A DNA stretch of 64,000 nucleotides from Candidatus Fimadaptatus faecigallinarum (GTDB lineage: Bacteria; Bacillota; Clostridia; Christensenellales; Aristaeellaceae): NCBI GenBank assembly GCA_018714445.1, contig DVNK01000039.1, forward strand, positions 62,001-126,000, given 5' to 3'. Position numbers and translations under genes: made by a program. How positions within the stretch are numbered: position 1 is the first letter of the stretch; every line of letters begins with the position of its first letter. Under the pieces are notes generated by a model, which made no database searches, was not told the origin of the DNA, and worked only from the letters and a program-made list of their open reading frames with translations. Below, piece after piece: positions 9,148-22,192 of this stretch.

Positions 9148-10181
9148 TGTATGTTCCCCCAGTCGGCCAGAGTATCGCGCACGAAGCACGCCAGCAGCCG
9201 CGCGGTCTCGCGCAGCGTGTTCAGGTTGAGCGTCTCCACGGTGGTGTGCATGTACTTGAGCGGCAGCTCAAGCAGCAGCGTGGGTATGCCCTCGCGCGCG
9301 ACCTGAGTGGCGGCGGCATCGGTCGACGTCACGCCGCCGCACACGCTCTCGAGCACCTTTATGCCATTGCGGCGGGCGGTGTCCATCATGCGCGCGTGCA
9401 TCATCGGGTGAATGTTGGGGCCTATCGACATGACGACGCTGTCCAGCGGGTATATCTCCTGCGGACGGCAGTCGGGCATCGTGCCGTGGGTCACGTCTAT
9501 GGCTATGGCCAGATCGGGCGCGAGCCTATGCGCCGCGGTCTGCGCGCCGCGCGAGCCGACCTCCTCCTGCGCCGCGGCCACAAAGCACACTTCACCGGCG
9601 AGCTTTACGTCGCCCAGCAGCCGCGCCGCCTCGCACATGACCGCCACGCATGCGCGGTCGTCCATGGTCTTGGCGGCCAGGTTGTCGCCCGCAAGCTCGG
9701 TCAGCGGCCCGCTGAGCGTCACCAGATCGCCCACGCGCACCAATTCGCGCACGCGCGCGGCGTCCATGCCCAGATCGATATACATGTCCTTGAGTTCGAG
9801 GTTCTTCTTGCGGTCGGCCGCGGTCAGCAGGTGCGGGGGCTTGGCGCCTATCACGCCGGTAATCGCCGCGCCGCCGCCCGCGTACACATGCACGCGCGAC
9901 CCGGGCAGTATGCGCGGATCGACGCCGCCCATGCGCGTAAAGCGCAGCGCGCCGTCCTCAAGTATCTCGGTGACGATGAGTCCTATCTCATCCAGATGTG
10001 CGGTGACCATTATGCGCGGCGCGCCCTCGCCCAGGCATGCGGTGGCATTGGACATCGCGTCTATGTCAGTGCGCGCGCCCAGCGCCTCCATCTCCCGGCA
10101 GAACAGCTGCGCCACTTCACGCTCGTAGCCCGGCAGGCCCGGCGCGGCGGCCATCTCGCCTATGAAGCTCTTGAGTTCCAA
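9138..10181 (-). CDS. M42-family metallo-aminopeptidase (paralogue 1 of 3)
   Basis: This is the first gene of the M42 operon. GGGAGG sits seven nt before a TTG at 10181, which I take as the start; an ATG slightly upstream overlaps the Shine-Dalgarno itself and is less likely. The 347 residues contain VTAHLDEIGL, MDDRACV, AAQEEVGSRGA, and KYMHTTVE. The glutamates and histidines of the M42 metal centre are all present. The family hydrolyses N-terminal residues of peptides in the cytoplasm. An extended -10 element lies about 30 nt upstream. The 446-residue version in the track starts in non-coding DNA. Confidence 0.92.
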   Translation of the reverse strand: MELKSFIGEMAAAPGLPGYEREVAQLFCREMEALGARTDIDAMSNATACLGEGAPRIMVTAHLDEIGLIVTEILEDGALRFTRMGGVDPRILPGSRVHVYAGGGAAITGVIGAKPPHLLTAADRKKNLELKDMYIDLGMDAARVRELVRVGDLVTLSGPLTELAGDNLAAKTMDDRACVAVMCEAARLLGDVKLAGEVCFVAAAQEEVGSRGAQTAAHRLAPDLAIAIDVTHGTMPDCRPQEIYPLDSVVMSIGPNIHPMMHARMMDTARRNGIKVLESVCGGVTSTDAAATQVAREGIPTLLLELPLKYMHTTVETLNLNTLRETARLLACFVRDTLADWGNIQWQ

Positions 10182-10579
10182 ATCAATCCCTCCCATACAG
10201 GATGCTATCATTATATCACAAGCGCGCGTCCGTTGCCAGTAGTTACACCGGCGCAATGCGCAAAACTGCGGTAAACCTGCGCAGTCGCCGGGCGCGCGGG
10301 CATGTTGGCGCGGTCGCTCAGCCCATGCCGGCATTCCGCCATGAGTCCGCCGCCGCGCGGGCGATTGCGCGGCGAACGCGACAGGCGTCGCGGCCCGAAC
10401 CTCCGCCGCCGAATCCCGGCATTTGCGCGACTGGCGAGATAGCTGCAGCATCGCCACAGCGCGGCATGCAAACCTCACATCAGGCTGTCAAAAGCGGCGC
10501 CATCGGCATGCGCTCACAAATTGCAGCAGAGCCGCCACGCCAATCGTGCAGCGTTCACGCCTTGCTTGACGCCCGACCG
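10182..10579. other. Non-coding stretch between the second GH38 gene and the M42 operon
   Basis: Apart from the extended -10 of the M42 operon, I see no gene, repeat or convincing terminator here. Confidence 0.5.
10210..10218 (-). promoter_or_regulatory. Extended -10 promoter of the M42 operon
   Basis: TGATATAAT on the minus strand is a perfect TATAAT with a TGn extension. The -35 region 17 nt away (TGGCAA) is poor. The resulting leader would be short, about 20-25 nt. Confidence 0.65.
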
Positions 10580-13447
10580 CTATCTGAGCGGCGTAATAAT
10601 CACAGTCTTGATCTCGAACGGCGTGAACTCCAGCTCTATCGCCTCGCCGTCGATCGTCAGCGGCGCAGTCACGCGCTCCAACAGGTCGCATACGCTGGCC
10701 GATTCCGCTTCAAAGCCAGTGCGCAGTCGCGCCGTGCAGCTCGCGCCCAAACACTCGTACATGCGCAGCACTATGTCCTGCGAATCCTCGGCGAGCTTGA
10801 CGGTCTCCAGCACCACATTGCGCGCGTCTACCCAGCACAGCGGTCCAAACGTCGGCCCCTGCGCCAGCTCCGGCGGCTGATGGAACGCGCACGCCTGGCG
10901 CGTCACATCCACAATGTCGCCCGCATGCGGGTAGAGCGCGTACCTCAACTCGCATCCAGCCGCATCGCCATCGTCCCGCGCGCGCAGCAGGCTCACGCTG
11001 AGCGCATTGTCCAGACAGCCGTATCCATATCCGCCGTCCAGCATCAGCGCCGCGCCCCGGCCGACCTGACTCAGATCCGCCCAGTTCAGCGCGCTCACCT
11101 CGGCCTGTTCGCGCGGCGTATTGCGGTGCGTCGGGCGCTCCACGCTGCCAAACGGCGCATCGCACCTGAATTTGCCCGCGCTCACGTTCAGCGGGAACTC
11201 CGCCCGCAGCAGCCGCCCCGATTCGCGCCAGTACACCCGCGTTATGAAGTCCACCCGCGCCGAACCCGCAGTGATTTCGACGGTCTGCTCCAGCTTCGAC
11301 TCGCCAAAGCTGTACTCGGCCACGCGCCGGCATACCGCGCCGTCCACCTCGCCCCGCGCGCTGATCTGCGCAAACGCGCCCACGCGCCGCGGCGCATCCG
11401 CATCCAGTTCACCGTCGTCCACCGCGTATACGCTCAACTGGTTGCCCGCGCCGCGCAGCACCTCCCAGTCCTGACGCAGGTCGTACACGCTGGCCAGCCT
11501 CCCGCGCTCGTCGAACCTGAGCCGCAGCCGGTCGTTGGCCAGCATGCGCTCATCCGCGGTGCGCTCGGGCAGTTCGACCCGCCGCGCGCCAATCGTGGAC
11601 GACGCGCTCATAGGCGGCAACGACACGCGCAGCCCCGCGTCTGAGTCGCCGTCCGCAGTGCCCGGCAGCCACATATCCATGGTCCACGCATGCGGATTGA
11701 GCACCACGTCAAGCCCGCGCTCACCGCTCCAGCAGCGCTCAATCAGCGCCCCAAGCCCGGCCAGCAGCGATTCATACTCGCGCCGCCGTGCTTCACCGCC
11801 GGACGCGCCGCACGCCTGCCACGTCAGCAGCCGCTGCCACAGCTCGCTCAACTCGGCGCGCGGATACTCCGCGCCGCGCAGCTGCATCGCCGTGAGCACC
11901 AGTTCGGCCAGTCTAAGCGCGCCTTCCAGCCGCCGATTCAGCCTCTGCGCGCGCACGTCCGCCGTCAACTCGCCCGCAGCCCCGCCGCAGTTCAACTCGC
12001 CGCTCCACCAGGGCAGCTCGACCCGGCTGCGCCGCAACCTCTCAAAAAAGTCCATCGCGCGCTCGCAGCGCACCGGCGGCAGTCCGCGCAGATCGCCCAT
12101 GCGCGCAAGGCGCTCCATCTGCGCGACGCCCGGGCCGGCGCCATCTGCACCATAGAGCATCAGCGCGCCCTCGGTCAGCCCCAGCTCGCCACACCCGCGC
12201 TCCGCAGCGCACACGTCGCCCGGCAACACGTCGCCGCGCGCCATCGCCGGCACATGCGCCAGCACGCGCGAGCCGTCCTGGCCCTGCAGCCAGAAGCTCG
12301 TATGCGGGAACTCCCAGCGCTCCGGCCGCGCCGCGCGACCGCACAGTATGTACTGTATGCCGCTGCGCCGCATCAACTGCGGCATCTGCGCACAGCAGCC
12401 GGGACTGTTCAGCAGCCACACCGCGTTCACATCCAGCGCAAAATTGCGCGCGTAAAAGCGCTTGCCGTAGAGTATCTGGCGGACTATGGCCTCGCCGCCG
12501 GTCATGCGCATATCCGGTTCGGCCCACAGCGCGCCCTGTATCTCCCAGCGGCCCTGGCTGACGCGCTCGCGCATGCGCTCAAACAGTTCCGGCTCGTTCC
12601 GCATGAGCCAGTCGTACAGCTGCGCCTGACCCGCGCCGGTTACATAGCCGTCCCAGCCGTCCATCAGCTGCAATGCGCCCGCGGCCATGCGCGCAAACTG
12701 CCGCGCCGCACTGTCCAACTGCGCCATGCGCGCCGGAGCGACCCGCACGCACCCCACCGCCGACAGCATGAACCCGTAATCGCCGCTCACGCGCTCGAGC
12801 TCGGGCCTGAGCGCATATATCGCCGCCAGCGCGCGCTCCTCGTTCAGATCGGTCAGCACGCCCAGCGCGCGCTGCAACGCCCGTGCGATCATATCGTGCC
12901 GCGCGCCTTCGCCCCGCGCCTGCGCGAGCTCCATTATCACTTCCATGTCGTAATAGAGCTGGCGCAGGTTGGGCTGTTCGGCGCACAGCTCTGCAACAGG
13001 CCGCGCCGGGTCGCACTGGCAGGGCATGTCCGGCGTCAGCTCCGCGCGCAGCCACAGCTCGACTTCGCCCTGCGCCGCATCCTCGTCCAGCGCCAGCACG
13101 CCGTCCTCCAGCCCTGAGCCGGCGCGCAATCCGCACAGCGGCCTGCCCGCGCCGTCCACCGCCAGCATCCCGCCCGCAACATTCAGTCGCACCGCCAACC
13201 GCACGCCGGCAGGCTGGTTGCCGGCCGCTCCATGCACTCGCAGCCACGCGTGACACAGCTCGCCGCGCGCCCATGACCCGCCGGGCTCAGGCACGACCTT
13301 CTGGCCACTCGTGCGCGCATCAAACGGCACGGGCGCTTCGAACAGCCATGCTTCGCACTCCAGCGGCGCGACCGGCGCATATGCGCAGACCCTTACCTCG
13401 TCCAGTCGCCGGCGCGCGCGGCGCAATACATAATCCAGTTCTCTCAT
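10580..13447 (-). CDS. GH38-like protein without catalytic residues (candidate pseudoenzyme)
   Basis: The ATG at 13447 follows GGGGGT by about six nt, giving 955 residues, close to the length expected for the other GH38 protein in this window. The two align throughout, for example QGRWEIQGALWAEPD against EGRWECEGGMWLEAD, and MPQLMRRSGIQY against LPQILKKSGIDY. At each catalytic site this copy has changed. GHTHIDVAWLW is replaced by VGCVRVAPARM, the nucleophile motif WLPDVFGY by WLLNSPGC, and FHDILPGSS by TWQACGASG. The frame is intact and the rest is well preserved, so it is not a decaying pseudogene. A binding, scaffold or regulatory role is possible but unproven. The promoter is unclear; a lone TATAAT on the minus strand lies about 265 nt upstream. 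Confidence 0.85.
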   Translation of the reverse strand: MRELDYVLRRARRRLDEVRVCAYAPVAPLECEAWLFEAPVPFDARTSGQKVVPEPGGSWARGELCHAWLRVHGAAGNQPAGVRLAVRLNVAGGMLAVDGAGRPLCGLRAGSGLEDGVLALDEDAAQGEVELWLRAELTPDMPCQCDPARPVAELCAEQPNLRQLYYDMEVIMELAQARGEGARHDMIARALQRALGVLTDLNEERALAAIYALRPELERVSGDYGFMLSAVGCVRVAPARMAQLDSAARQFARMAAGALQLMDGWDGYVTGAGQAQLYDWLMRNEPELFERMRERVSQGRWEIQGALWAEPDMRMTGGEAIVRQILYGKRFYARNFALDVNAVWLLNSPGCCAQMPQLMRRSGIQYILCGRAARPERWEFPHTSFWLQGQDGSRVLAHVPAMARGDVLPGDVCAAERGCGELGLTEGALMLYGADGAGPGVAQMERLARMGDLRGLPPVRCERAMDFFERLRRSRVELPWWSGELNCGGAAGELTADVRAQRLNRRLEGALRLAELVLTAMQLRGAEYPRAELSELWQRLLTWQACGASGGEARRREYESLLAGLGALIERCWSGERGLDVVLNPHAWTMDMWLPGTADGDSDAGLRVSLPPMSASSTIGARRVELPERTADERMLANDRLRLRFDERGRLASVYDLRQDWEVLRGAGNQLSVYAVDDGELDADAPRRVGAFAQISARGEVDGAVCRRVAEYSFGESKLEQTVEITAGSARVDFITRVYWRESGRLLRAEFPLNVSAGKFRCDAPFGSVERPTHRNTPREQAEVSALNWADLSQVGRGAALMLDGGYGYGCLDNALSVSLLRARDDGDAAGCELRYALYPHAGDIVDVTRQACAFHQPPELAQGPTFGPLCWVDARNVVLETVKLAEDSQDIVLRMYECLGASCTARLRTGFEAESASVCDLLERVTAPLTIDGEAIELEFTPFEIKTVIITPLR

Positions 13448-13798
13448 GGGACACCCCCTGTGCAAGGCGCGCACCGCCCCGTCCACGCCGCGCGCACTGA
13501 TTATCGCCTAGTCTACACCAAAGCTATGGTTTTTTCTGGTCATGCCGACGTAAAAGCCGCAAATGTTGACAGCCGGCAGCAGCGCATTTGACATAAAGCC
13601 GCCATTCGCGCCACCATTCCACCCGCCAGGCGAGCCATACCGCCATTGCGCCGCCCGCGCCGTGGCAAGCATGACCGGGCGCATCAGGGTGCGTTGAGTC
13701 CCGCACGCCTATATTATAGAAGTTGTTCGCGCGTTGGCGCCGGTACTCTTCAGCCGGCGCACCACCGCCAGCGCACGCCATCGCATGCGCAACGTCGA

Positions 13799-13887
13799 CG
13801 CTCTCAGCGTTTACATCTGCGCAATGCCAGCGCTCTCAGCGTTTACATCTGCGCAATGCCAACGCTCTCACCATTTACATCGTTGGG
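13799..13887. repeat. 32-bp direct repeat, two full copies and one partial
   Basis: CGCTCTCAGCGTTTACATCT begins copies at 13799 and 13831, and a diverged copy at 13863. The copies abut directly with no spacers, so this is a small tandem array and not a CRISPR. Confidence 0.8.
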
Positions 13888-14205
13888 CAGCCGCCGGACC
13901 CCGCGCAAGCCATGCTGACCAGCCCGCCGCCGTCAGTCGCATTCCCGAACTCGCATGCGCCAATCGCTCGCGCATCCCGCCATCCGCCGGCGCATGACCG
14001 CACGCCCAACGCGCCCCATAAAGGCCCGCGCTTTGGCTGGCCTCTGCCAGCGTTCAATCGCTGCGCGCACATCCGTGCCGCAGGCCCGCGCCCAATCGCC
14101 GTCAACGCACACAGCCGGCCGCCAGCCAGGCGAATTATGGCGCAGATGCCCACCGACAATCGCTACAAAGCCCGCGCGGCGACACAAATTTGCCGCGCGC
14201 CGCAC

Positions 14206-14234
14206 TTGACGCGGGTTTCAAAGCGTGATAAACT
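14206..14234 (+). promoter_or_regulatory. Promoter of the glycosyltransferase gene
   Basis: TTGACG and TAAACT are spaced by 17 nt, and the -10 has a TG extension (TGATAAACT). It lies about 45 nt before the start codon. Confidence 0.7.
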
Positions 14235-14279
14235 TAACTTGATTATATTGCACTAATTTGAAGATTGGAGGCGCTCGCT

Positions 14280-15215
14280 ATGCCCGACCGGGTTGACACT
14301 CTATACATCGTCGTGCCGTGCTACAACGAGCAGGCCGTGCTGCCCGAGACCACCCGCCGGCTCAGCGCCAAGCTCCATGCGCTAATCGACGCCCGCCGCG
14401 TGAGCCCCGACAGCCGCGTGCTCTACGTCGACGACGGCTCCCGCGACGAGACCTGGAACATCATTGAACATGCACACGCGGAGGATCCGCTGTTCTGCGG
14501 CGCCAAGCTCAGCCGCAACCGCGGCCATCAGAACGCGCTGCTGGCTGGCCTTATGACCGCCCGCGAACGCGCCGACATGGTCGTGTCCATGGACGCCGAC
14601 CTCCAGGACGACATAGACGTCGTGGACCAGTTCCTCGACGAATACTACTCCGGCCACGATATCGTCTACGGCGTGCGGTCATCGCGCGCTTCGGACACCG
14701 CGTTCAAGCGGCTGACCGGCGAAGGCTTTTACAAGCTGATGGCGCTGCTGGGCGTCGAGCTGGTGTTCAACCATGCCGAGTACCGCCTGATGAGCCGTCG
14801 CGCACTTGAGGCGCTCGAAGGTTATACCGAGATCAATCTGTTCCTGCGCGGCATCGTGCCGCTGATAGGCTTCCCGTCCGCGATAGTCACATATGAACGC
14901 GCCGAGCGCTTTGCCGGCGAGACCAAGTACCCGCTCAAGAAGATGATTGCGTTTGCGGTCGAGGGCATAACCTCGTTCAGCGTAAAGCCGCTGCGACTTA
15001 TAGGCTGGCTGGGCGCGCTGATTATGCTGTTGAGCATAATCGCGCTGATCGTCTGGCTGTGCGCAGGCGGCGGCACGGCGCTGATCGCGTGTTCTGTCTG
15101 GCTGGCGTGCGGCGTACAATTAGTATGCGCCGGCGTCGTCGGCGAGTACATAGGCAAGATATATTCGGAAGTCAAACGCCGCCCACGCTATTTCATCGAA
15201 AAGCTCGTCGAATGA
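14280..15215 (+). CDS. Membrane-anchored family 2 glycosyltransferase (GtrB/DPM1-like)
   Basis: The ATG at 14280 follows GGAGG by eight nt; the track begins 15 nt earlier at a TTG inside the Shine-Dalgarno. The 311 residues have the family 2 nucleotide-sugar fold: VVPCYNEQ at the N-terminus, YVDDGSRDET, the metal motif DADLQDD near residue 100, and an H/R-rich acceptor region. Two C-terminal membrane helices (residues about 235-295) fit polyprenyl-phosphate glycosyltransferases of the GtrB/CsbB/YkcC type. These transfer glucose or a similar sugar from UDP to undecaprenyl phosphate on the inner face of the membrane for later wall or lipid decoration. The partner flippase and GT-C enzyme are not adjacent; the membrane protein at 4845-6803 is a possible but unproven partner. 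Confidence 0.9.
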   Translation: MPDRVDTLYIVVPCYNEQAVLPETTRRLSAKLHALIDARRVSPDSRVLYVDDGSRDETWNIIEHAHAEDPLFCGAKLSRNRGHQNALLAGLMTARERADMVVSMDADLQDDIDVVDQFLDEYYSGHDIVYGVRSSRASDTAFKRLTGEGFYKLMALLGVELVFNHAEYRLMSRRALEALEGYTEINLFLRGIVPLIGFPSAIVTYERAERFAGETKYPLKKMIAFAVEGITSFSVKPLRLIGWLGALIMLLSIIALIVWLCAGGGTALIACSVWLACGVQLVCAGVVGEYIGKIYSEVKRRPRYFIEKLVE

Positions 15216-15275
15216 CCGCTGCGTTCCCGGTGTGTTAAAACGCAGATATATATTGCGCATGTGCGTCATTTTAAC

Positions 15276-15304
15276 GTGACAGAGTCTGGTTGGCATGGTA
15301 AAAT
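15276..15304 (+). promoter_or_regulatory. Promoter of the J-domain gene
   Basis: GTGACA and TAAAAT are 17 nt apart, and the -10 is preceded by TGG, giving an extended -10. It lies about 60 nt before the start codon. Confidence 0.7.
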
Positions 15305-15365
15305 ATAGTGTGCTACCGGTTGCGCCGGCAGCATATACATCGCCAACGGAAAAGGAGGGGGCGCA

Positions 15366-15944
15366 ATGGCCGATGCGTACCAGACGCTGGGCATCGCTCC
15401 GGGCGCTACGGTGGAGGAGATAAAATCCGCCTATCGCGCGCTGGCCCGCCAATGGCATCCCGATCGCTTCCCCGAAGGCCCGGAGCGCATCCAGGCCGAG
15501 GGTAAAATGATAAAGCTCAACCACGCATACGAAGAGGCGCTCAAGCACAGCATGACGCTGCGCCCGCCGCAGTCCGCAACCGCGCCCGGCGCGACCGCTG
15601 GTCGCGAGCAGGAGGAACTGCTCAGCGACGTCAGATCGCTCATGGCGCTGGGACAGCTGGAAAATGCACGCCGTGCGCTTATGCGCGCCGAGGGCCGGGG
15701 CGCCGAGTGGAATTACCTGTTCGGCGCAATACTGATGCGCATGGGGGATTACGACCGCGCGAGCGTGTACTTTGGCGTATCGACGCGCATGAGCCCCGAC
15801 AGCGCCCAGTACCGTGCCGCGCTGCGCAGCGCTGAATCGCTGCGCGACCGCTGCCGCAAGACTACCTGGCAGCAGTGCGTGGCCAATATCATCAATTCGC
15901 TGAGAAAAAACCGGCCGGCCGCGCGCACTTTCGCCGCCAAGTGA
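15366..15944 (+). CDS. Small J-domain (DnaJ-like) protein with helical C-terminus
   Basis: AAGGAGG sits seven nt before the ATG. Residues 1-65 form a J domain with the diagnostic HPD in RQWHPDRF near residue 30, which stimulates the ATPase of a DnaK-type Hsp70. The glycine/phenylalanine and zinc-finger regions of full DnaJ are absent. The last 110 residues are helical and read like one or two TPR-type repeats (ARRALMRAEGRGAEW, then AILMRMGDYDRASVYF). It is therefore a type III J protein that probably brings DnaK to a particular client. Its own promoter and terminator make it monocistronic. The client cannot be deduced from the neighbours. Confidence 0.9.
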   Translation: MADAYQTLGIAPGATVEEIKSAYRALARQWHPDRFPEGPERIQAEGKMIKLNHAYEEALKHSMTLRPPQSATAPGATAGREQEELLSDVRSLMALGQLENARRALMRAEGRGAEWNYLFGAILMRMGDYDRASVYFGVSTRMSPDSAQYRAALRSAESLRDRCRKTTWQQCVANIINSLRKNRPAARTFAAK

Positions 15945-16283
15945 GCGCGGGCAACGCGCGTCGCAATGGGCGCAGGCCCCGCAGCGACGACTAGCGGCAA
16001 GCGGCGGATCCATAAACCGCGCGGTTTCACAATAGCAGGGATGTCAGCGTGTCGCACTTATGCGGCGCGCGTTTTTGTTTTTGGACTGAACGCAATGCGG
16101 GCCGGGCCCGGAAGCCATGCGCGCGGCGCGTCCGGCCAGGCGAGCAGTGCTCCGCCTTTGATTCGCCAAATTAAAACTCCAATTGTTGCATCCAAATCAA
16201 CCTTTGCCACGTCTAACAGTATATGGCAGAAATTTGGCGCCCTATGGGGAAAACGGGCGCGGCCAATGGAGGGGAGTATAATC
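15945..16283. other. Non-coding stretch before the carboxypeptidase gene
   Basis: It holds the J-domain terminator and a perfect 14-bp palindrome, AAACCGCGCGGTTT, at 16014-16027. I found no convincing promoter for the carboxypeptidase. Confidence 0.5.
16047..16082 (+). terminator. Intrinsic terminator after the J-domain gene
   Basis: GCGTGTCGC pairs with GCGGCGCGC (two G-U pairs) around a six-base loop and is followed by GTTTTTGTTTTT. It also shows that the upstream extension of the next ORF in the track is untranslated. Confidence 0.75.
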
Positions 16284-18131
16284 ATGACGACGCATTTGAG
16301 GCGCATACGGCGCGCGGCATGCGCCATGCTCGCGCTGTTGCTGGCGCTGGGCACGGTGCCGGCGCTGGCCAATGAAGCCGCAACCGGTCTGATTGCGCCG
16401 GTAACCTCGGGCAGACTGGTCTCGGAAAGCATGTTCATAGTCAACTCGACCGGCACGCATGTGGTCACTCCGGCCGCGCTGAACGTGCGCACCGGCCCCA
16501 ACGACTACTACCCGGTGTGCGACATAATTCACCGCGGCGACAAGGTACAGGTCGTGGCGATACTGGGCACGTTTTGCCGGATAGTGTCCACGACCGGCGT
16601 GTACGGCTACGTATCGCGCCAGTACCTGGACCCGATAGGCGCGGCCACGCCCACGCCCACCGCCGCGCCCACAGGCCGCCAGGTTTACCGCGTGACCGCT
16701 TCGGCGCTGAACGTGCGCACCGGCCCCAGCACCGGTTACAGCGTGCTGACGCTGATTTACAACGGCGATGAGATATACAAGCTCGCCGACGTCAACGCGA
16801 GCTGGATGCGCATACAGCTGCGCGACGGGCGCATCGGCTACATTATGAACACCTACGCGACCTACGTGCGCACCGAGGGCGGCGCAGTCCCGACACAGCG
16901 TCCGACCGCTACGCCGACTGTCCGGCCCACATCCCGGCCCACCGCCACGCCCACGCCTCCGCCCATACCCACGACCGGCCTGGGCCCGGGCGATATCTAC
17001 GTGACCACCGCCAACGTCAACCTGCGCAGCGGCCCCTCGACCGGATACGCCAGCAAGCGCGTGCTGTCCAACGGCACCTACGTCACGCTGTACAGCAAGT
17101 ATTCCAACTCCTGGTACTACATCCGCACGACCGACGGCATATACGGCTACATGAGCAGCCAGTACCTGCGCTACGTTAAGACGGTGACATCAACGCCGCA
17201 GCCCACTTCGGGCATAGTCGATACCTCCGAGCAGATCTATTCCTACCAGCAGATGCTCGAGGACATAAACGCGCTCTACAACCGCTATCCCAGCCAGGTC
17301 ACCCGCCGCGTCGCTATCGGCGACACGATGTGGAGCCAGCAGATACCCGCCGTGTGCATAGGCAATGTCAATGCCAGCAGGGCGCTGCTGATCGACGGCG
17401 GCATACACGGCCGCGAATACATGTCCACGCTGCTCATAATGCGGCAGATGGAGTACCTGCTCGACAACCAGAACTCCTACTACGACGGCCACCGCATAGG
17501 CGACATGCTCGAGGAATGCTGCATATGGTTCGTGCCCATGATAAACCCGGACGGCGTGCGCATATCGCAGACCGGTCTGGCGGGCCTGAGCAATACCCAG
17601 AAGAACAACCTCATCGCCATGAACGGCGGCAGCACCTACTTCACGCGCTGGAAGGCCAACGGCTACGGCGTCGACCTGAACCGCAACTTCGACGCGGGCT
17701 GGGTCTATCAGGGCAAGCCGTCGGGCTCGGAGTACTCGGGCGCCTGGGCAAATTCGGAATCCGAGACCCAGGCCATGGTCAACTTCGTCAAGAACCACAC
17801 CAACATAAAGGCCAGCATCAACTACCACACGACCGGCAACTGCATCTACTGGCACTACGGCCAGACCGGCGCCGCCAAGACCCGCGACAAGAAGATCGCC
17901 GACAAGCTGTCGCAGCTGACCGGCTATTACCTGCGCGATGAGAACTATTCCGGCAAGGGCGGCGGGTTCATGGACTGGATGATCGCCTCGCGCGGACTGC
18001 CCTCTTTCACGCTGGAGCTGGGCCCCGGCAGCGAGAACGCCCCGCAGAGCATCGCCCGCTTCAATGCGATCTGGAGCGCCAATCGCAATGTGCCCGCGTT
18101 CATGCTGGCGTACATCATCGACAACCTGTAA
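16284..18131 (+). CDS. Secreted SH3b-repeat M14 zinc carboxypeptidase
   Basis: I start at the ATG at 16284, where GGAGGGG precedes a textbook signal peptide (LLLALGTVPALA then Asn-Glu). The track version begins about 318 nt earlier, before a terminator. Three bacterial SH3 domains follow (about residues 50-120, 130-195 and 235-300), each with a version of LNVRTGP and a closing GYV/GYM motif, joined by Pro-Thr linkers. Residues about 320-615 are an M14 peptidase with zinc ligands in HGRE (about 375) and in NYHTTG (about 513), the NRNF arginine motif, and catalytic Glu in FTLELGPG (about 577). SH3b modules usually bind peptidoglycan and M14 enzymes of this kind cut D-glutamyl-diaminopimelyl bonds, so a cell-wall remodelling role outside the cell is likely. 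Confidence 0.93.
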   Translation: MTTHLRRIRRAACAMLALLLALGTVPALANEAATGLIAPVTSGRLVSESMFIVNSTGTHVVTPAALNVRTGPNDYYPVCDIIHRGDKVQVVAILGTFCRIVSTTGVYGYVSRQYLDPIGAATPTPTAAPTGRQVYRVTASALNVRTGPSTGYSVLTLIYNGDEIYKLADVNASWMRIQLRDGRIGYIMNTYATYVRTEGGAVPTQRPTATPTVRPTSRPTATPTPPPIPTTGLGPGDIYVTTANVNLRSGPSTGYASKRVLSNGTYVTLYSKYSNSWYYIRTTDGIYGYMSSQYLRYVKTVTSTPQPTSGIVDTSEQIYSYQQMLEDINALYNRYPSQVTRRVAIGDTMWSQQIPAVCIGNVNASRALLIDGGIHGREYMSTLLIMRQMEYLLDNQNSYYDGHRIGDMLEECCIWFVPMINPDGVRISQTGLAGLSNTQKNNLIAMNGGSTYFTRWKANGYGVDLNRNFDAGWVYQGKPSGSEYSGAWANSESETQAMVNFVKNHTNIKASINYHTTGNCIYWHYGQTGAAKTRDKKIADKLSQLTGYYLRDENYSGKGGGFMDWMIASRGLPSFTLELGPGSENAPQSIARFNAIWSANRNVPAFMLAYIIDNL

Positions 18132-18181
18132 CATGCCGCCGCGCTGACGACACTGCCCGGCTGTGCACGGTTGAATGATCC

Positions 18182-18236
18182 GACCCCCACCCGCGATTGC
18201 GCTGAAACAGCGCGCTGCGGACGGGGGTCTTGCTTT
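18182..18236 (+). terminator. Intrinsic terminator after the carboxypeptidase gene
   Basis: GACCCCC and GGGGGTC close a long hairpin with further inner pairing (CCGC/GCGG and AGCGC-type arms), followed by TTGCTTT. The U-tract is imperfect. Confidence 0.65.
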
Positions 18237-22049
<3,813 letters not shown>

Positions 22050-22192
22050 CGGCTGGCCCAGCGGCAACGACTTCACGGGCGAGGCGGCGAGCGTCTCGCC
22101 CATTGCCGCGCAGTCGCACTGTCAGTGAAATCGACCCGCCCAATCAACTGCGGCGCACCGTCCGACCGCATGGACCATTTAGGAGGATATAG

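Larger units (their letters stand above)
13448..14279. other. Non-coding stretch upstream of the GH38-like and glycosyltransferase genes
   Basis: This divergent intergenic region contains a short 32-bp repeat (13799-13887), a lone minus-strand TATAAT at 13713-13718 and the glycosyltransferase promoter at its right end. The ORFs listed here overlap one another in several frames and have no ribosome binding sites, so I call no gene. Confidence 0.55.

Noticed and set aside
13694-13718. Plus-strand promoter from TTGAGT and TATTAT
   Set aside because: The spacing is only 12 nt and there is no gene directly downstream.
13799-13887. Possible CRISPR from three 32-bp repeats
   Set aside because: The copies abut with no spacers and there are no cas genes.
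15966-16283. N-terminal extension of the carboxypeptidase ORF
   Set aside because: It spans the terminator of the previous gene, and the ATG at 16284 has both a ribosome site and a signal peptide.
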